Positions 44,500-52,966 are shown, counted from the first letter of the stretch. The stretch: 64,000 nucleotides of DNA from UBA11855 sp964591705 (GCA_964591705.1 CAZQCX010000005.1:1-64000); one strand, 5' to 3'. Made by a program: numbers and translations. Notes: a model not told the origin generated them from the sequence alone.

Positions 44500-46431
44500 T
44501 CATTTTTTGGCTTTTTCGTCTTTCTTTATCCATCGCTGGTCTTCTGGAACGGGCTGCGGAACTGGTTTGCCCGATATTTTTTGAACCGCTCTAAACGCTG
44601 GCGGACAAACTTCGAAGCAAGTTCCGCATTTCGTGCATTTTGTTTGGTCAATGATGTGTATCTTGTTTCGTTCACCATCAATTGCCCCTACGGGGCAACT
44701 CCTGAAACAAAGCGTACACGCAGCGCATTTCGCGGGGTCGACATAGTATGACAACAGGCTTTTGCATACCAATGCTGGGCATCTTTTCTCCTTCACGTGT
44801 GCCTCATATTCATCGTTGAAATAGCGGAGTGTGGTCAGCATAGGATTCGCGGCAGTCTGTCCAAGAGCACAAAGAGATGCGGTACTGGTTGCTTCTGCTA
44901 TTTCTTGAAGCGTTTCGATATCTCCTTCTTTTCCCTTGCCTGCGACTATGCCACCCAGTATCCTTCTTGCCTGCTTCAATCCTTCTCGGCAAGGTAAGCA
45001 TTTACCGCATGATTCATCAAAAAGGAAGTCAACAAAATATCGGGCGACGTCTACCATGCAGGTATCCTCATCCATCACTATTAACCCACCGGAGCCCATG
45101 ATTGAACCTAGTTTAGCCAGTTCTTCGAAGTCCACCTGAGAATCAAGATATTGCTCAGGAATAACGCCTCCTGATGGTCCACCAGTTTGAACACCCTTGA
45201 ACTTCTTTCCGTTGCGAATTCCACCACCTATTTTGAAAATTATATCCCGTAATGTTATTCCCATTGGTACCTCGGCAAGTCCTGTATTGTTCACTTTTCC
45301 TGCCAAAGCAAATATCTTGGTGCCTGTGCTTCCTTTGGTACCTATGGATGCAAACCATTCGGCACCATTGTTTATTATGAGAGGTACGTTTGCCCATGTC
45401 TCGACATTGTTTAGTGTGCTTGGCTTATCCCAGAGACCTTTTTCTGATGTGTGGACATATTTTGGTCTTGGCGCCCCAACTTTTCCTTCTATTGCTGTCA
45501 TTAGGGCACTCGATTCGCCTGACACAAACGCTCCGGCTCCTCTATGGATCTTGACATTGAAATCGAAACTTGAGCCGAGAATGTTTTTACCCAAGAATCC
45601 ATACTGCTCAGCTTGTTCTATTGCTGTATGCATGTTTTCAACTGCAAGAGGGTATTCTTGGCGGACGTAAATGAACCCTTCGTGTGAGCCAATGGTGTAT
45701 GCCCCTATTATGAGACCTTCAAGGATACTGTGTGGGTTTCCTTCCATTAATGCACGGTTCATGAAGGCACCAGGGTCGCCTTCGTCGCAGTTGACAATGA
45801 CGTATTTGGGTTCTCCATGTGCGTTTTTTGTGGACTCCCATTTTCGGCCGGTTGGGAAACCTCCTCCACCACGACCACGCAAATTGGACTTCTTAACTTC
45901 GTTGAGAACTTGTTCGGGCGTCATTTCGTAGAGGGCTTTTGCTAGGGCTGTGTAGCCTCCGAGCAAGATGTAGTCTTCTATCTTTTTCGGGTCTACTTTT
46001 GCATTATTATCCAAGAGCAGCCTTTTTTGATATTTGTAGAATGGGATTTCGGAGAGGTTTTTTTCCCCTTTATCTGTGACAGGATCGGCGTAGAGTAATC
46101 GTTCAATGATTTCCTTATTAACCAAAGTCTTCGATACGATGTTAGGGACGTCGGTAGCCCCTACCTTGAAATAGTAGATTTCTTCAGGGTATACAACGAT
46201 TCTTGGACCTTTTTCACAGAAGCCTAGGCAGCCTGTCTCCTTAAGCTCGACTTTGCCTTCCAAGCCCTGTTTTCTGATTTCTGATTTGAATGCTTTGAGG
46301 GCTTCTTTTACGCCGAGAGCTTCGCAACCAGTGCTGATGCAAACAGCAATGGCGGGTTTTTTTGGGTCTTGCTTGGCAAGCATGTCCTTTCTGAGTCTTT
46401 TCAGGTCATCTGGGGATTGCAAACGCTTCAT
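44500..46431 (-). CDS. NuoF-like NADH-binding flavoprotein subunit
   Basis: The 643-residue protein has four parts. A thioredoxin-like [2Fe-2S] segment (CISTGCEA, CLGFC) covers about 1-110. The NuoF core holds the FMN site GRGGGGFPTGRKWE near 192. A SLBB segment and the [4Fe-4S] motif CGKCLPCREG come near 480. A C-terminal ferredoxin domain has CAACTLCFRSC and CTKCGTCFEVC (about 570-625). This is the layout of HndC/HydB subunits in electron-bifurcating hydrogenases and formate dehydrogenases. It binds NAD(P)H and FMN. It lies 19 bases after nuoE and 19 before the FrhB-fusion gene. Confidence 0.9.
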   Translation of the reverse strand: MKRLQSPDDLKRLRKDMLAKQDPKKPAIAVCISTGCEALGVKEALKAFKSEIRKQGLEGKVELKETGCLGFCEKGPRIVVYPEEIYYFKVGATDVPNIVSKTLVNKEIIERLLYADPVTDKGEKNLSEIPFYKYQKRLLLDNNAKVDPKKIEDYILLGGYTALAKALYEMTPEQVLNEVKKSNLRGRGGGGFPTGRKWESTKNAHGEPKYVIVNCDEGDPGAFMNRALMEGNPHSILEGLIIGAYTIGSHEGFIYVRQEYPLAVENMHTAIEQAEQYGFLGKNILGSSFDFNVKIHRGAGAFVSGESSALMTAIEGKVGAPRPKYVHTSEKGLWDKPSTLNNVETWANVPLIINNGAEWFASIGTKGSTGTKIFALAGKVNNTGLAEVPMGITLRDIIFKIGGGIRNGKKFKGVQTGGPSGGVIPEQYLDSQVDFEELAKLGSIMGSGGLIVMDEDTCMVDVARYFVDFLFDESCGKCLPCREGLKQARRILGGIVAGKGKEGDIETLQEIAEATSTASLCALGQTAANPMLTTLRYFNDEYEAHVKEKRCPALVCKSLLSYYVDPAKCAACTLCFRSCPVGAIDGERNKIHIIDQTKCTKCGTCFEVCPPAFRAVQKISGKPVPQPVPEDQRWIKKDEKAKK

Positions 46432-46449
46432 GTTTTTTTCATTCCTTGG

Positions 46450-46902
46450 CTAGGTGTAGCTTGAAAGAAGTTTCTCGATACCCGCGGACGTGAGTTTTCC
46501 GTGATATTGTTCATCTATCTCAACAACTGGTCCTAGGGCGCAACAACCTAGGCAGTTGACTGTCTCGAGCGTGAACTTGCTGTCATGTGTTGTCTCGCCT
46601 GCTCTAATGCGCAGCGTACGTTCAATTGAGTCCAGAATCCTCAGTCCTCCGCGTACGTAACAAGCAGTTCCCGCGCATACTCTGACTAAGTGTTGGCCTC
46701 GAGGTTTGAGGCTCAAAGCAGTATAGAAGCTGGCAACTCTGTAGATTTCGCTTGTTGGGATCTTCAACCTCTTGTTTATTCTAATCACCGCCGCTGGAGG
46801 TATCCAGTTTAGGTTGCGTTGTATGTCGAGCAACAATTGAATCAGAATGCCTGTTTCGCCTGTGTATTCGTCGATTATTTTGTCTATTTGGTCAGTAATC
46901 AT
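46450..46902 (-). CDS. NuoE-like [2Fe-2S] subunit
   Basis: The 150-residue protein has the NuoE pattern: a helical N-terminus and a thioredoxin fold with Cys ligands in CAGTACY near residue 76 and CLGCC near 116. It passes electrons between NuoF and its partner. It is the first gene of the three-gene operon with the NuoF homologue and the iron-sulfur/FrhB fusion. Its upstream region is shared with the divergent AbrB-PhoU gene and holds a 15-base palindrome. Confidence 0.9.
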   Translation of the reverse strand: MITDQIDKIIDEYTGETGILIQLLLDIQRNLNWIPPAAVIRINKRLKIPTSEIYRVASFYTALSLKPRGQHLVRVCAGTACYVRGGLRILDSIERTLRIRAGETTHDSKFTLETVNCLGCCALGPVVEIDEQYHGKLTSAGIEKLLSSYT

Positions 46903-46980
46903 TTTGAATCAGCCAACGTGTTGAAATACAAGAAGATCTTGTTCTCCTAAATAAGGTTTGTTTGACGTTGATTAACCTTC

Positions 46981-46995
46981 TATATACTGTATATA
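46981..46995. promoter_or_regulatory. 15-bp palindrome TATATACTGTATATA
   Basis: This is a perfect palindrome with seven-base arms around a single T. It is placed between the divergent nuoE (start 46902) and AbrB-PhoU (start 47045) genes. It may be an operator or the bidirectional promoter itself. Similar AT-rich inverted repeats lie near 49839 and 51159. Confidence 0.5.
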
Positions 46996-47044
46996 TTCAA
47001 ATAGTAGTTGTATTAATGAAAGCTGTGAATGATGAGGGATAGAC

Positions 47045-48061
47045 TTGGAACGAAGAATAATGTCCCTAGGTAGATCGTCGATGGTAATATCTCTTCCAAA
47101 GAATTGGATGCAATTGAACGAGTTGAAGAAAGGTGATGTCGTTTCCTTTGCTATTCAGCGTGATCGGTCTTTGGTTGTTTATCCAAGCACTCAGAAGAGG
47201 GATCGGTCTAAGGAAATTACTCTTCGCGTCGGTCAAAATGACGATGAGGTATTGATTACTCAGAGAATATTGGGCTCTTTCTTCAATGGCTACTCAGGTA
47301 TTACGCTTATTTCTGAAAAAATCTTCTCAGTCCAACAGCGAAAAGCGATCAGGACCATTGCTGGAATGCTTTACATGAGAGTAATGGAGTCTGATTCCAA
47401 AGGTATGTACATTCAAACCCTGCAAGATGAGTCAAAGGCTTCTCTTGAGCAGGCAATTCACAGGATGCATCTGATTTCTCATTCCATGTGTGAGGACACA
47501 CTGAACGCGCTGAAGAATCAAGATGTTGCATTGGCGAAGTCTGTTTTTTCTCTTGACGATGATGTTGATCACTTTGCTTTTTTCATTATCAGAATACTTC
47601 GAAGCGCTGCCCAAGAACCTGCCTTAGCAAACGAACTTCGAATAGATCCGCTAGACTGCATTGATCAACTGACTCTTGTGCTCCTGATGGAGCATGCGGC
47701 TGACTTCGCTGCCAGTATAGCAAGTCACGTAATAATGCTAGACGGTGCTCAACAAAAAATACCTGACGACCTACTGGAACTCATGTTTATTGCAGGAACA
47801 GAGGCGGTTGATTTGTATGTCAGGTCTGTCAGTGCTTTCTTTTCCAAAGATGTTCCATTCTCAGTCGAGATACTGAGAAAGCAGCAGGCGATTGAGCAGC
47901 TGGATCGGGAAATTGCTTCTAGGTCGTTTACGGGTGAACAAAAAAATGCGGAATTAGTATGCGGGATATGTTTCATCCGGGATGGCATAAAAAGAATTGC
48001 GGACTGTGCCGCAAACATTGCTGAGATTGCAGTTAATAGGGCTTTCAAGATTATTGAGTAG
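47045..48061 (+). CDS. PhoU-domain protein with N-terminal AbrB-like DNA-binding domain
   Basis: The 338-residue protein opens with an AbrB/SpoVT-type swapped-hairpin domain (about 1-50, IMSLGRSSMVISLPKNW and KKGDVVSF). It then has two PhoU-like helical bundles (about 110-335). In archaea this combination is linked to phosphate-uptake regulation, but such proteins also sit beside other operons. Translation starts at TTG 47045. Its last bases overlap the convergent MtdB-like gene by 11. The palindrome at 46981 is a plausible binding site. Confidence 0.85.
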   Translation: MERRIMSLGRSSMVISLPKNWMQLNELKKGDVVSFAIQRDRSLVVYPSTQKRDRSKEITLRVGQNDDEVLITQRILGSFFNGYSGITLISEKIFSVQQRKAIRTIAGMLYMRVMESDSKGMYIQTLQDESKASLEQAIHRMHLISHSMCEDTLNALKNQDVALAKSVFSLDDDVDHFAFFIIRILRSAAQEPALANELRIDPLDCIDQLTLVLLMEHAADFAASIASHVIMLDGAQQKIPDDLLELMFIAGTEAVDLYVRSVSAFFSKDVPFSVEILRKQQAIEQLDREIASRSFTGEQKNAELVCGICFIRDGIKRIADCAANIAEIAVNRAFKIIE

Positions 48062-49781
48062 CGGTTTTTGACGATGGATAGGTCAAGGTTAGCGATAGTC
48101 TTGCTGGGAATAAGTCTTTTTGTAGCAGTTTGCGCGCGAGCGGCAGCGCTATGTTGTAGTTGTAAAGCTCTTTTCCCCCGCTTCGTGCCTCGTGAAGTAT
48201 CTCTTTTTCCAGTTTGTGCTTCAATTCGCCTACTGCTAGAGCTCCGATGGAGAATATCCCGGTAGCCATTTCTCTCATGTCGTCCTTAAGCTCGATTCCT
48301 TCTGCTCCTAGTGGAGGGACGGCGTTAATGTCGACTATTACTTTTATGGTTTTGACTTTGTTTAGCATCTCTTTGTCTATGATTCTGACGCCTCTTATTC
48401 CTGCGCACATTATTACATCTGCTTTGTCAAGGATTTCGAGTTTGTTAGCTGCTGTTGGCGCGAAGATGCCTTGAACTTGAACGCCATGATCCCTGGCCAA
48501 GTTCTTTGCGATGCCCTCTGCGTGTTCTTTTCCGTCTGTGCGGTTCGGGTTAAGGCTGGCAATTATTACGTTGCACCCCATTTTGGCAAGTAGAACAGCT
48601 GCGATTTGTCCAACTGCGCCTGTGCCGAGAATCGCGCAGGTTTTGTCTTTCAGTTGACCTAGTTTGCTTGTCAGAAGCGCGTTTTCGGTTTTTGCAACCA
48701 TGGCTGCGGCTGTGGTGTAAGCTCCTGCTGGGTCGACGATTATGCTTCCTTTGAATGGCGGGAACATAGAGCTACTTACTGCTTTGTAGACTTCTTCTGC
48801 TTTTTCTGCGTTTTTTCCTCCGATAAGAAAGACGGTGTTTTTGGCTCCTTTTGGGCCTCTTGAAAGCAAGGCGTCGAGCGTGATTGTTTTTGCCTCTTCA
48901 GGATTTATGTTTTCATATGGGATTACGGCATTGTATCCGGAGTCGTAGGCCATGCAGATGTCAAATGGACTGGCTTTGGCATCCGTGTCCAAATAGAAGA
49001 GCAGGAATGGCGGATTCTCAGCGGCTTTTGCAATGACCGGTTTCACTTGTATTTGTATAGACTGCAGCCAATTTTCCAACTCGCGTGTGGATGGGATTTC
49101 TGCACTTGTTGAAACAACTTTCTTCGAGATCTTTGCAACCTCGACTTTGACTTTCATAGATTCTAGCAGTTGTCTGACCCCTGCTACGTGTTCCGGACTG
49201 CATATGTGAAGGCACGTGATTTCTTCCTTTGTGGCGATCTCTCTGGCCATGTCCAAAATTCCCATAACGATCCAGCTTTCTCGTATTGGAAAAGCAACTT
49301 CGTGCTCTTGTTCTTTTATCTCAGATTGCAGGCTTTGCCCGTAGGCGACCAGATATTCTTTTTCCATTGTGTCGTCTTTTTCTCTGGCAGTGGGCAAGTT
49401 GTCTATCGCTTTTATCACGCTGTCTCTTAGCTCTATCCTTTTGTCTATTGTTGAGGCTATGTAGGTCTTTGCATTTTCGTCAATGTCAACAGGGTAGAAC
49501 GGAATGTTGTTTCTTTGGAACGCATCCGCTATGATGCTTTCGGTGAAGTCTTTTTTGCTTCTCATGCCTAGTTCTTCTGTGGCAAAGTCCAGTTTGACTT
49601 TGGCGATCACACTTTCCAGGAACTTGTAGAAGCCTATTGATGGTTTGTAGAGTGTCTGCAATGGATCTGTGTTGGAAGCAGTAGAGGGCTCGTTGACTCG
49701 AAAGGGTTCGTTGTATTCCTTTTCCATTATTAGAACTGTTAGTGTCTTCTTTTCTAATGGTTTCATTTCAAGTACGTTCAT
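48051..49781 (-). CDS. MtdB-like methylene-tetrahydromethanopterin dehydrogenase with a long N-terminal domain
   Basis: The 576-residue protein has a C-terminal part (about 260-565) resembling NAD(P)-dependent methylene-H4MPT dehydrogenase. This part has YDSGYNAVIPYENI, DPAGAYTTAAAMVAKTENAL and the Rossmann motif GTGAVGQIAA, then NAVPPLGAEGIE. The first 260 residues are a separate domain with a TraB-like look (RESWIVMGI, then CLHICSPEHVAGV), which is not expected in MtdB. The enzyme would oxidise methylene-H4MPT to methenyl-H4MPT with NAD(P). The role of the N-terminal domain is unknown. It faces F420-dependent mtd, about 118 bases away on the same strand. Confidence 0.75.
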   Translation of the reverse strand: MNVLEMKPLEKKTLTVLIMEKEYNEPFRVNEPSTASNTDPLQTLYKPSIGFYKFLESVIAKVKLDFATEELGMRSKKDFTESIIADAFQRNNIPFYPVDIDENAKTYIASTIDKRIELRDSVIKAIDNLPTAREKDDTMEKEYLVAYGQSLQSEIKEQEHEVAFPIRESWIVMGILDMAREIATKEEITCLHICSPEHVAGVRQLLESMKVKVEVAKISKKVVSTSAEIPSTRELENWLQSIQIQVKPVIAKAAENPPFLLFYLDTDAKASPFDICMAYDSGYNAVIPYENINPEEAKTITLDALLSRGPKGAKNTVFLIGGKNAEKAEEVYKAVSSSMFPPFKGSIIVDPAGAYTTAAAMVAKTENALLTSKLGQLKDKTCAILGTGAVGQIAAVLLAKMGCNVIIASLNPNRTDGKEHAEGIAKNLARDHGVQVQGIFAPTAANKLEILDKADVIMCAGIRGVRIIDKEMLNKVKTIKVIVDINAVPPLGAEGIELKDDMREMATGIFSIGALAVGELKHKLEKEILHEARSGGKELYNYNIALPLARKLLQKDLFPARLSLTLTYPSSKTATQ

Positions 49782-49838
49782 TTGATTTTACCTCCAATTG
49801 CATAATATCTAATGGAGAATATATACTTAGTCGAAATA

Positions 49839-49858
49839 CCATATATGTATGTATATGG
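49839..49858. promoter_or_regulatory. AT-rich inverted repeat upstream of the MtdB-like gene
   Basis: CCATATA at 49839-49845 is inverted as TATATGG at 49852-49858. It lies about 58 bases upstream of the MtdB-like start at 49781. A long TATATATTAAAAA run follows. It could be an operator or part of the promoter. Confidence 0.4.
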
Positions 49859-49898
49859 CATATATATTAAAAACGCGAAAAAGATGGAAAAACGTCTA

Positions 49899-50810
49899 TT
49901 AGATTTCGGTCTTTCCCTGTGCTTCCTCGGCAAAGATGGGTGGCTGTGTCAATTTGCTTTTGATCTTCAACTTCCCGCTCTTTGCATGCGGCTTCCTAAG
50001 CAGTGTATCATTGTATTTTTCGATTTCACGTGCCTCTTCTGCGAGCCTAGCTGCTATTTGAGCTATTTCGTGGGCACAAGTAACTAGGTAGACGTATTTC
50101 TCGCTTTCTTTCTCGATGAAACATGCTTGAACGTTTATTTCAGCAAGCTTTTCAGCGAGGGCATATGCGGCCATAGCCTTTGCCTTAGCGTAGGGGTTGT
50201 TAAGTTCAGCGTTATCTCGGATGGCGGCAAGATCAATTATGAGTCTTGGCAAATCCGGGGGTTGCCCAGCTTTGAGCGCCTCAACCACTTTGTCGATTTC
50301 TTGGTGCACTATTCGATAAGCTCCCGAGACAGCGAGCACCTTGCTGATGTTGGAATTGAAGAGAGCCATCTCGATTGAATCTAGAAATTCCTTTCTTGCT
50401 CCGATCATGGGGTCACCTGTGATGATAATGTAGCCTAGCCCTTGTTTCTCAATGTCTGCCTTGGCTCGTTTTCCTGGGGAGTCGGAAACAACCAACCCTG
50501 GTCGTCCACTGCATGAAATTGCTTCTCGGGCTTTAGATGGTCCGGGCAAGGCAGTGTTAGGCGAGATCACTATGAAAAGGTCGGCGTTGAACTCAAGGAT
50601 TTTTGGTAGCGCTTCTTCAACGTCTTCTGGACCCATTTTTGAGCCAGTTGTTACGGTTCGCACTTTGATATCTTGGCGATCAGCTAGTTCATCAAGGAGA
50701 AGCTCGAGCATTGGTGACGTCCCGATGTTGCCGCACTTGAAAATTCCGATTTTCTTGACTGGTTTCTCGGTCAATTTACATCGACTCTTTATCTGAGAGG
50801 GTGATTTCAA
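49899..50810 (-). CDS. mtd: F420-dependent methylene-tetrahydromethanopterin dehydrogenase
   Basis: This enzyme exchanges hydride between coenzyme F420 and methylene/methenyl-H4MPT in the C1 pathway. The N-terminal region has the diagnostic KIGIFKCGNIGTSPMLELLLDE followed by GSKMGPEDVEE, then the central ITGDPMIGARKEFLD and later ITLYNPYAKAK-like NNPYAKAKA. Length is close to the usual 275-280 residues if translation starts at 50774. A start at TTG 50810 is also possible, but the TTTTAAAA box at 50812-50819 would sit inside it, so the later start is favoured. The last 30 residues are extra. Confidence 0.9.
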   Translation of the reverse strand: MKSPSQIKSRCKLTEKPVKKIGIFKCGNIGTSPMLELLLDELADRQDIKVRTVTTGSKMGPEDVEEALPKILEFNADLFIVISPNTALPGPSKAREAISCSGRPGLVVSDSPGKRAKADIEKQGLGYIIITGDPMIGARKEFLDSIEMALFNSNISKVLAVSGAYRIVHQEIDKVVEALKAGQPPDLPRLIIDLAAIRDNAELNNPYAKAKAMAAYALAEKLAEINVQACFIEKESEKYVYLVTCAHEIAQIAARLAEEAREIEKYNDTLLRKPHAKSGKLKIKSKLTQPPIFAEEAQGKTEI

Positions 50811-51043
50811 CTTTTAAAAGTTGTCATTGTCTGCTTTTTCTTGGTTATCAGATGGCGTATCTGTTCCAAATCAGGGTCAGCTTGTGATTGTTTAATCGTT
50901 GAGCGAGGAACAACAGACGCTTTCTTTTCTATCGGGGATTTCGAAATCGAAGACGTGACGACGATTAGGGTTCGATTTTGAATTGTGTTTCTCTCATCAT
51001 TCTTGTTTTCCTTTGAAGTTGTTTTGTGGCGCTTTATTTCCAT
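50807..51043 (-). CDS. possible 78-residue basic protein upstream of mtd
   Basis: An ATG at 51043 opens a 78-codon frame that is Lys/Ser/Thr rich, with no recognised family. Its stop (50807-50809) overlaps the TTG at 50810 of mtd by two bases, an arrangement that can indicate coupling. It also covers a likely mtd promoter, which argues against it. It could be chance. Confidence 0.3.
   Translation of the reverse strand: MEIKRHKTTSKENKNDERNTIQNRTLIVVTSSISKSPIEKKASVVPRSTIKQSQADPDLEQIRHLITKKKQTMTTFKS
50809..50822. promoter_or_regulatory. 14-bp palindrome AACTTTTAAAAGTT
   Basis: This is a perfect palindrome containing a TTTTAAAA TATA-like core, just upstream of mtd on the minus strand. It is the likely promoter of mtd and may also be an operator. 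Confidence 0.45.
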
Positions 51044-51158
51044 AATTTTTCCATTTGGTCTGAAATGTAAGCGGCGTTTGATAGCCCAGCGACCGTCGGG
51101 TGTATGGGAAAAAGGGGTTACTTTGAGGCGTCTTGGAAAAAATCTAAAAAAATCTTAA

Positions 51159-51174
51159 TATATATGTGTATATA
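51159..51174. promoter_or_regulatory. AT-rich repeat and TATA region of the Hsp20-like gene
   Basis: TATATATGTGTATATA covers 51159-51174 with near-symmetric halves. It is about 26 bases upstream of the ATG at 51200, so it is likely the TATA box as well as possibly an operator. It resembles the palindrome at 46981. Confidence 0.45.
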
Positions 51175-51199
51175 GAATAAATACGTTAGGGGTCTTGTT

Positions 51200-51679
51200 A
51201 TGGAGAACTTTGAAGTACTACAGGGCATTAGTAGCTTCTGCAAGGTCTTAGTTAAGAAAACGACCGTGGAAAAACCTGAGTGTACTGGCAAGAGCCAAAC
51301 AGGGTCTTCGGAAAAGGAGTTTCTCGAGAGGAGTCACCTCGTTAGGTATTTTGGAGGTAGTTTTGCGTCGGACGCGGATGTGCAGTTGGAGCATGAAGAA
51401 CCGTTGATCGACGTATTCGAAGAGGATGATCATGTCAGGATCTTGGTGCAGTGCCGTTGTCAAGAGCAGCAGGTGACCTTTCACCCGAGCAAGGATGGAC
51501 TGGTAGTTTGTCGGGAAGAATGCTTCAAGGAAAAAGATGGGGCAGAAATATGTAGGGATGTTTGCAGAAAGGTGAGTCTGAGAACTGACAGGTTGCAATT
51601 GGAAAATATGTTGTTTCTGGTTGCCAAGTGCAACAATAATAACACTCTTGAGGCTATGATTCCGAAGATAAAACAGTGA
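51200..51679 (+). CDS. cysteine-rich Hsp20-like protein
   Basis: The 159-residue protein has a low-complexity N-terminal half and an alpha-crystallin-like domain (about 65-155). The domain begins EPLIDVFEEDDHVRILVQ and ends in NNTLEAMIPKI, matching the strand order of Hsp20 (KNGVLEVxLPK). The middle is unlike normal Hsp20. It holds CRC, CREEC and CRDVC plus a later KCN, giving seven cysteines within about 60 residues. This may bind metal or sense redox. It could instead belong to a GvpH-like or other p23-like group. A TATA element overlaps 51159. Confidence 0.6.
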   Translation: MENFEVLQGISSFCKVLVKKTTVEKPECTGKSQTGSSEKEFLERSHLVRYFGGSFASDADVQLEHEEPLIDVFEEDDHVRILVQCRCQEQQVTFHPSKDGLVVCREECFKEKDGAEICRDVCRKVSLRTDRLQLENMLFLVAKCNNNNTLEAMIPKIKQ

Positions 51680-51848
51680 AGACAAGCATTTCCATCTTCA
51701 TGAAATAGCGACCAGATCTCGTTCTTATGCGTGATTTTCTTCCGTGCTTTCTTGGAGGCTTTTCTCTCCCCTTTTTTTGACAGTTGAAACCTACAGCGTC
51801 GCATTCATCCATGAAGTGTATGGTATTCTAGGCTCGATAAAATGAACG

Positions 51849-51884
51849 AACGGTTATTGGTTACCGCAACCGTTTAATAATAAG
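51849..51884 (+). promoter_or_regulatory. promoter with 7-bp inverted repeat upstream of the M42 gene
   Basis: AACGGTT at 51849-51855 is inverted as AACCGTT at 51868-51874 with a 12-base spacer. The right arm runs into GTTTAATAATAA, the likely TATA box. The gene starts at 51920. Confidence 0.4.
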
Positions 51885-51919
51885 TATCTCAAGTTTAGAC
51901 ATCAACTTGCAGGTGGCAC

Positions 51920-52966
51920 ATGACGTCTCTCTTCGAGAATTTGGAAAAACTTTCAAACGCTTCAGGTGTAGTCGGTAGGGAGGAAGAAGTCCGAAACCTG
52001 ATGGCTAAATTGATGAAACCTCACGCGGACGAGGTCTATATCGACAAGCTTGAGAATGTTGTGGCTGTAAAGAAGAGCAAGAAGAAAACCCCTAAGATCA
52101 TGCTTGCGGCTCATATGGATGAAATCGGTCTGATGGTGAAAACGGTCAACAAAGAGGGTTTCATCCAGTTTGCGAAAATGGGCGGGATTGATGATCGGTT
52201 ACTTTTGGCGCAAAAAGTGATTGTTCAGTCAAGTAGAGGTCCTTTTCACGGAATAGTGGGGTCCAAGCCTCCGCACATACAGAAAGAAGAGGAACGCAAG
52301 AAGATTGTGACTTACGACGAGCTTTTCATTGACATTGGTGCCGAAAGCAAAGAAGATGTCGCGAAGATGGGTGTTAAAGTGGGCGACCCCATTGTTTTCG
52401 ATGAAAAATTTGTGAGTATTGGCAAGGACTTAGTGATCGGTAAGGCATTTGACAATCGAGTAGGATGTGCGATTATGATTGAGACTCTTAGGCTCCTCAA
52501 AGAAACTGACTGCAATGTCTTTGCGGTTGGGACTGTTCAAGAAGAAGTGGGGTTAAGAGGAGCGACGACGGCTGCTTTTAGCGTGGATCCTGATGTGGGC
52601 TTAGCTCTTGATGTGACTGTTGCAGGTGATGTTCCTGGCGTGAAAGAGTTCGATTCATCTGTTAAGATTGGAAAAGGACCTGCTTTGAGCGTGACTGATG
52701 CTGGTTTGATCACTCATCCAAAGGTTTTGCGTATTCTGTTGGATACCGCTGAAGAGAACAAGATTGCCTATCAGCTTGAAACTGGGCTGATGGGTGCCAC
52801 CGATGCTGCACGTATCTCTTTGGTTCGACAAGGTGTTCCAAGTGGCACAGTGTCCGTGCCAGCTCGGTACATACACAGCCCAATTGGAATGATTAGCTTG
52901 AAGGATGCTGAGGATTCCGCGAAACTGACGGTAGCAGCGATTCTCAAAATTCAGAAGACTTTCTGA
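51920..52966 (+). CDS. M42-family metallo-aminopeptidase
   Basis: The 348-residue protein is a dinuclear-zinc aminopeptidase of the TET/glutamyl aminopeptidase type. Motifs are AAHMDEIGLMV near residue 65 (metal His, Asp), GKAFDNRVG near 178, TVQEEVGLRG near 212 (catalytic Glu pair), ALDVTVAGD near 235 and RYIHSPIGMI near 318. The family forms dodecameric shells that trim peptides after proteasomal cleavage. It precedes archease by two bases on the same strand. Confidence 0.93.
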   Translation: MTSLFENLEKLSNASGVVGREEEVRNLMAKLMKPHADEVYIDKLENVVAVKKSKKKTPKIMLAAHMDEIGLMVKTVNKEGFIQFAKMGGIDDRLLLAQKVIVQSSRGPFHGIVGSKPPHIQKEEERKKIVTYDELFIDIGAESKEDVAKMGVKVGDPIVFDEKFVSIGKDLVIGKAFDNRVGCAIMIETLRLLKETDCNVFAVGTVQEEVGLRGATTAAFSVDPDVGLALDVTVAGDVPGVKEFDSSVKIGKGPALSVTDAGLITHPKVLRILLDTAEENKIAYQLETGLMGATDAARISLVRQGVPSGTVSVPARYIHSPIGMISLKDAEDSAKLTVAAILKIQKTF

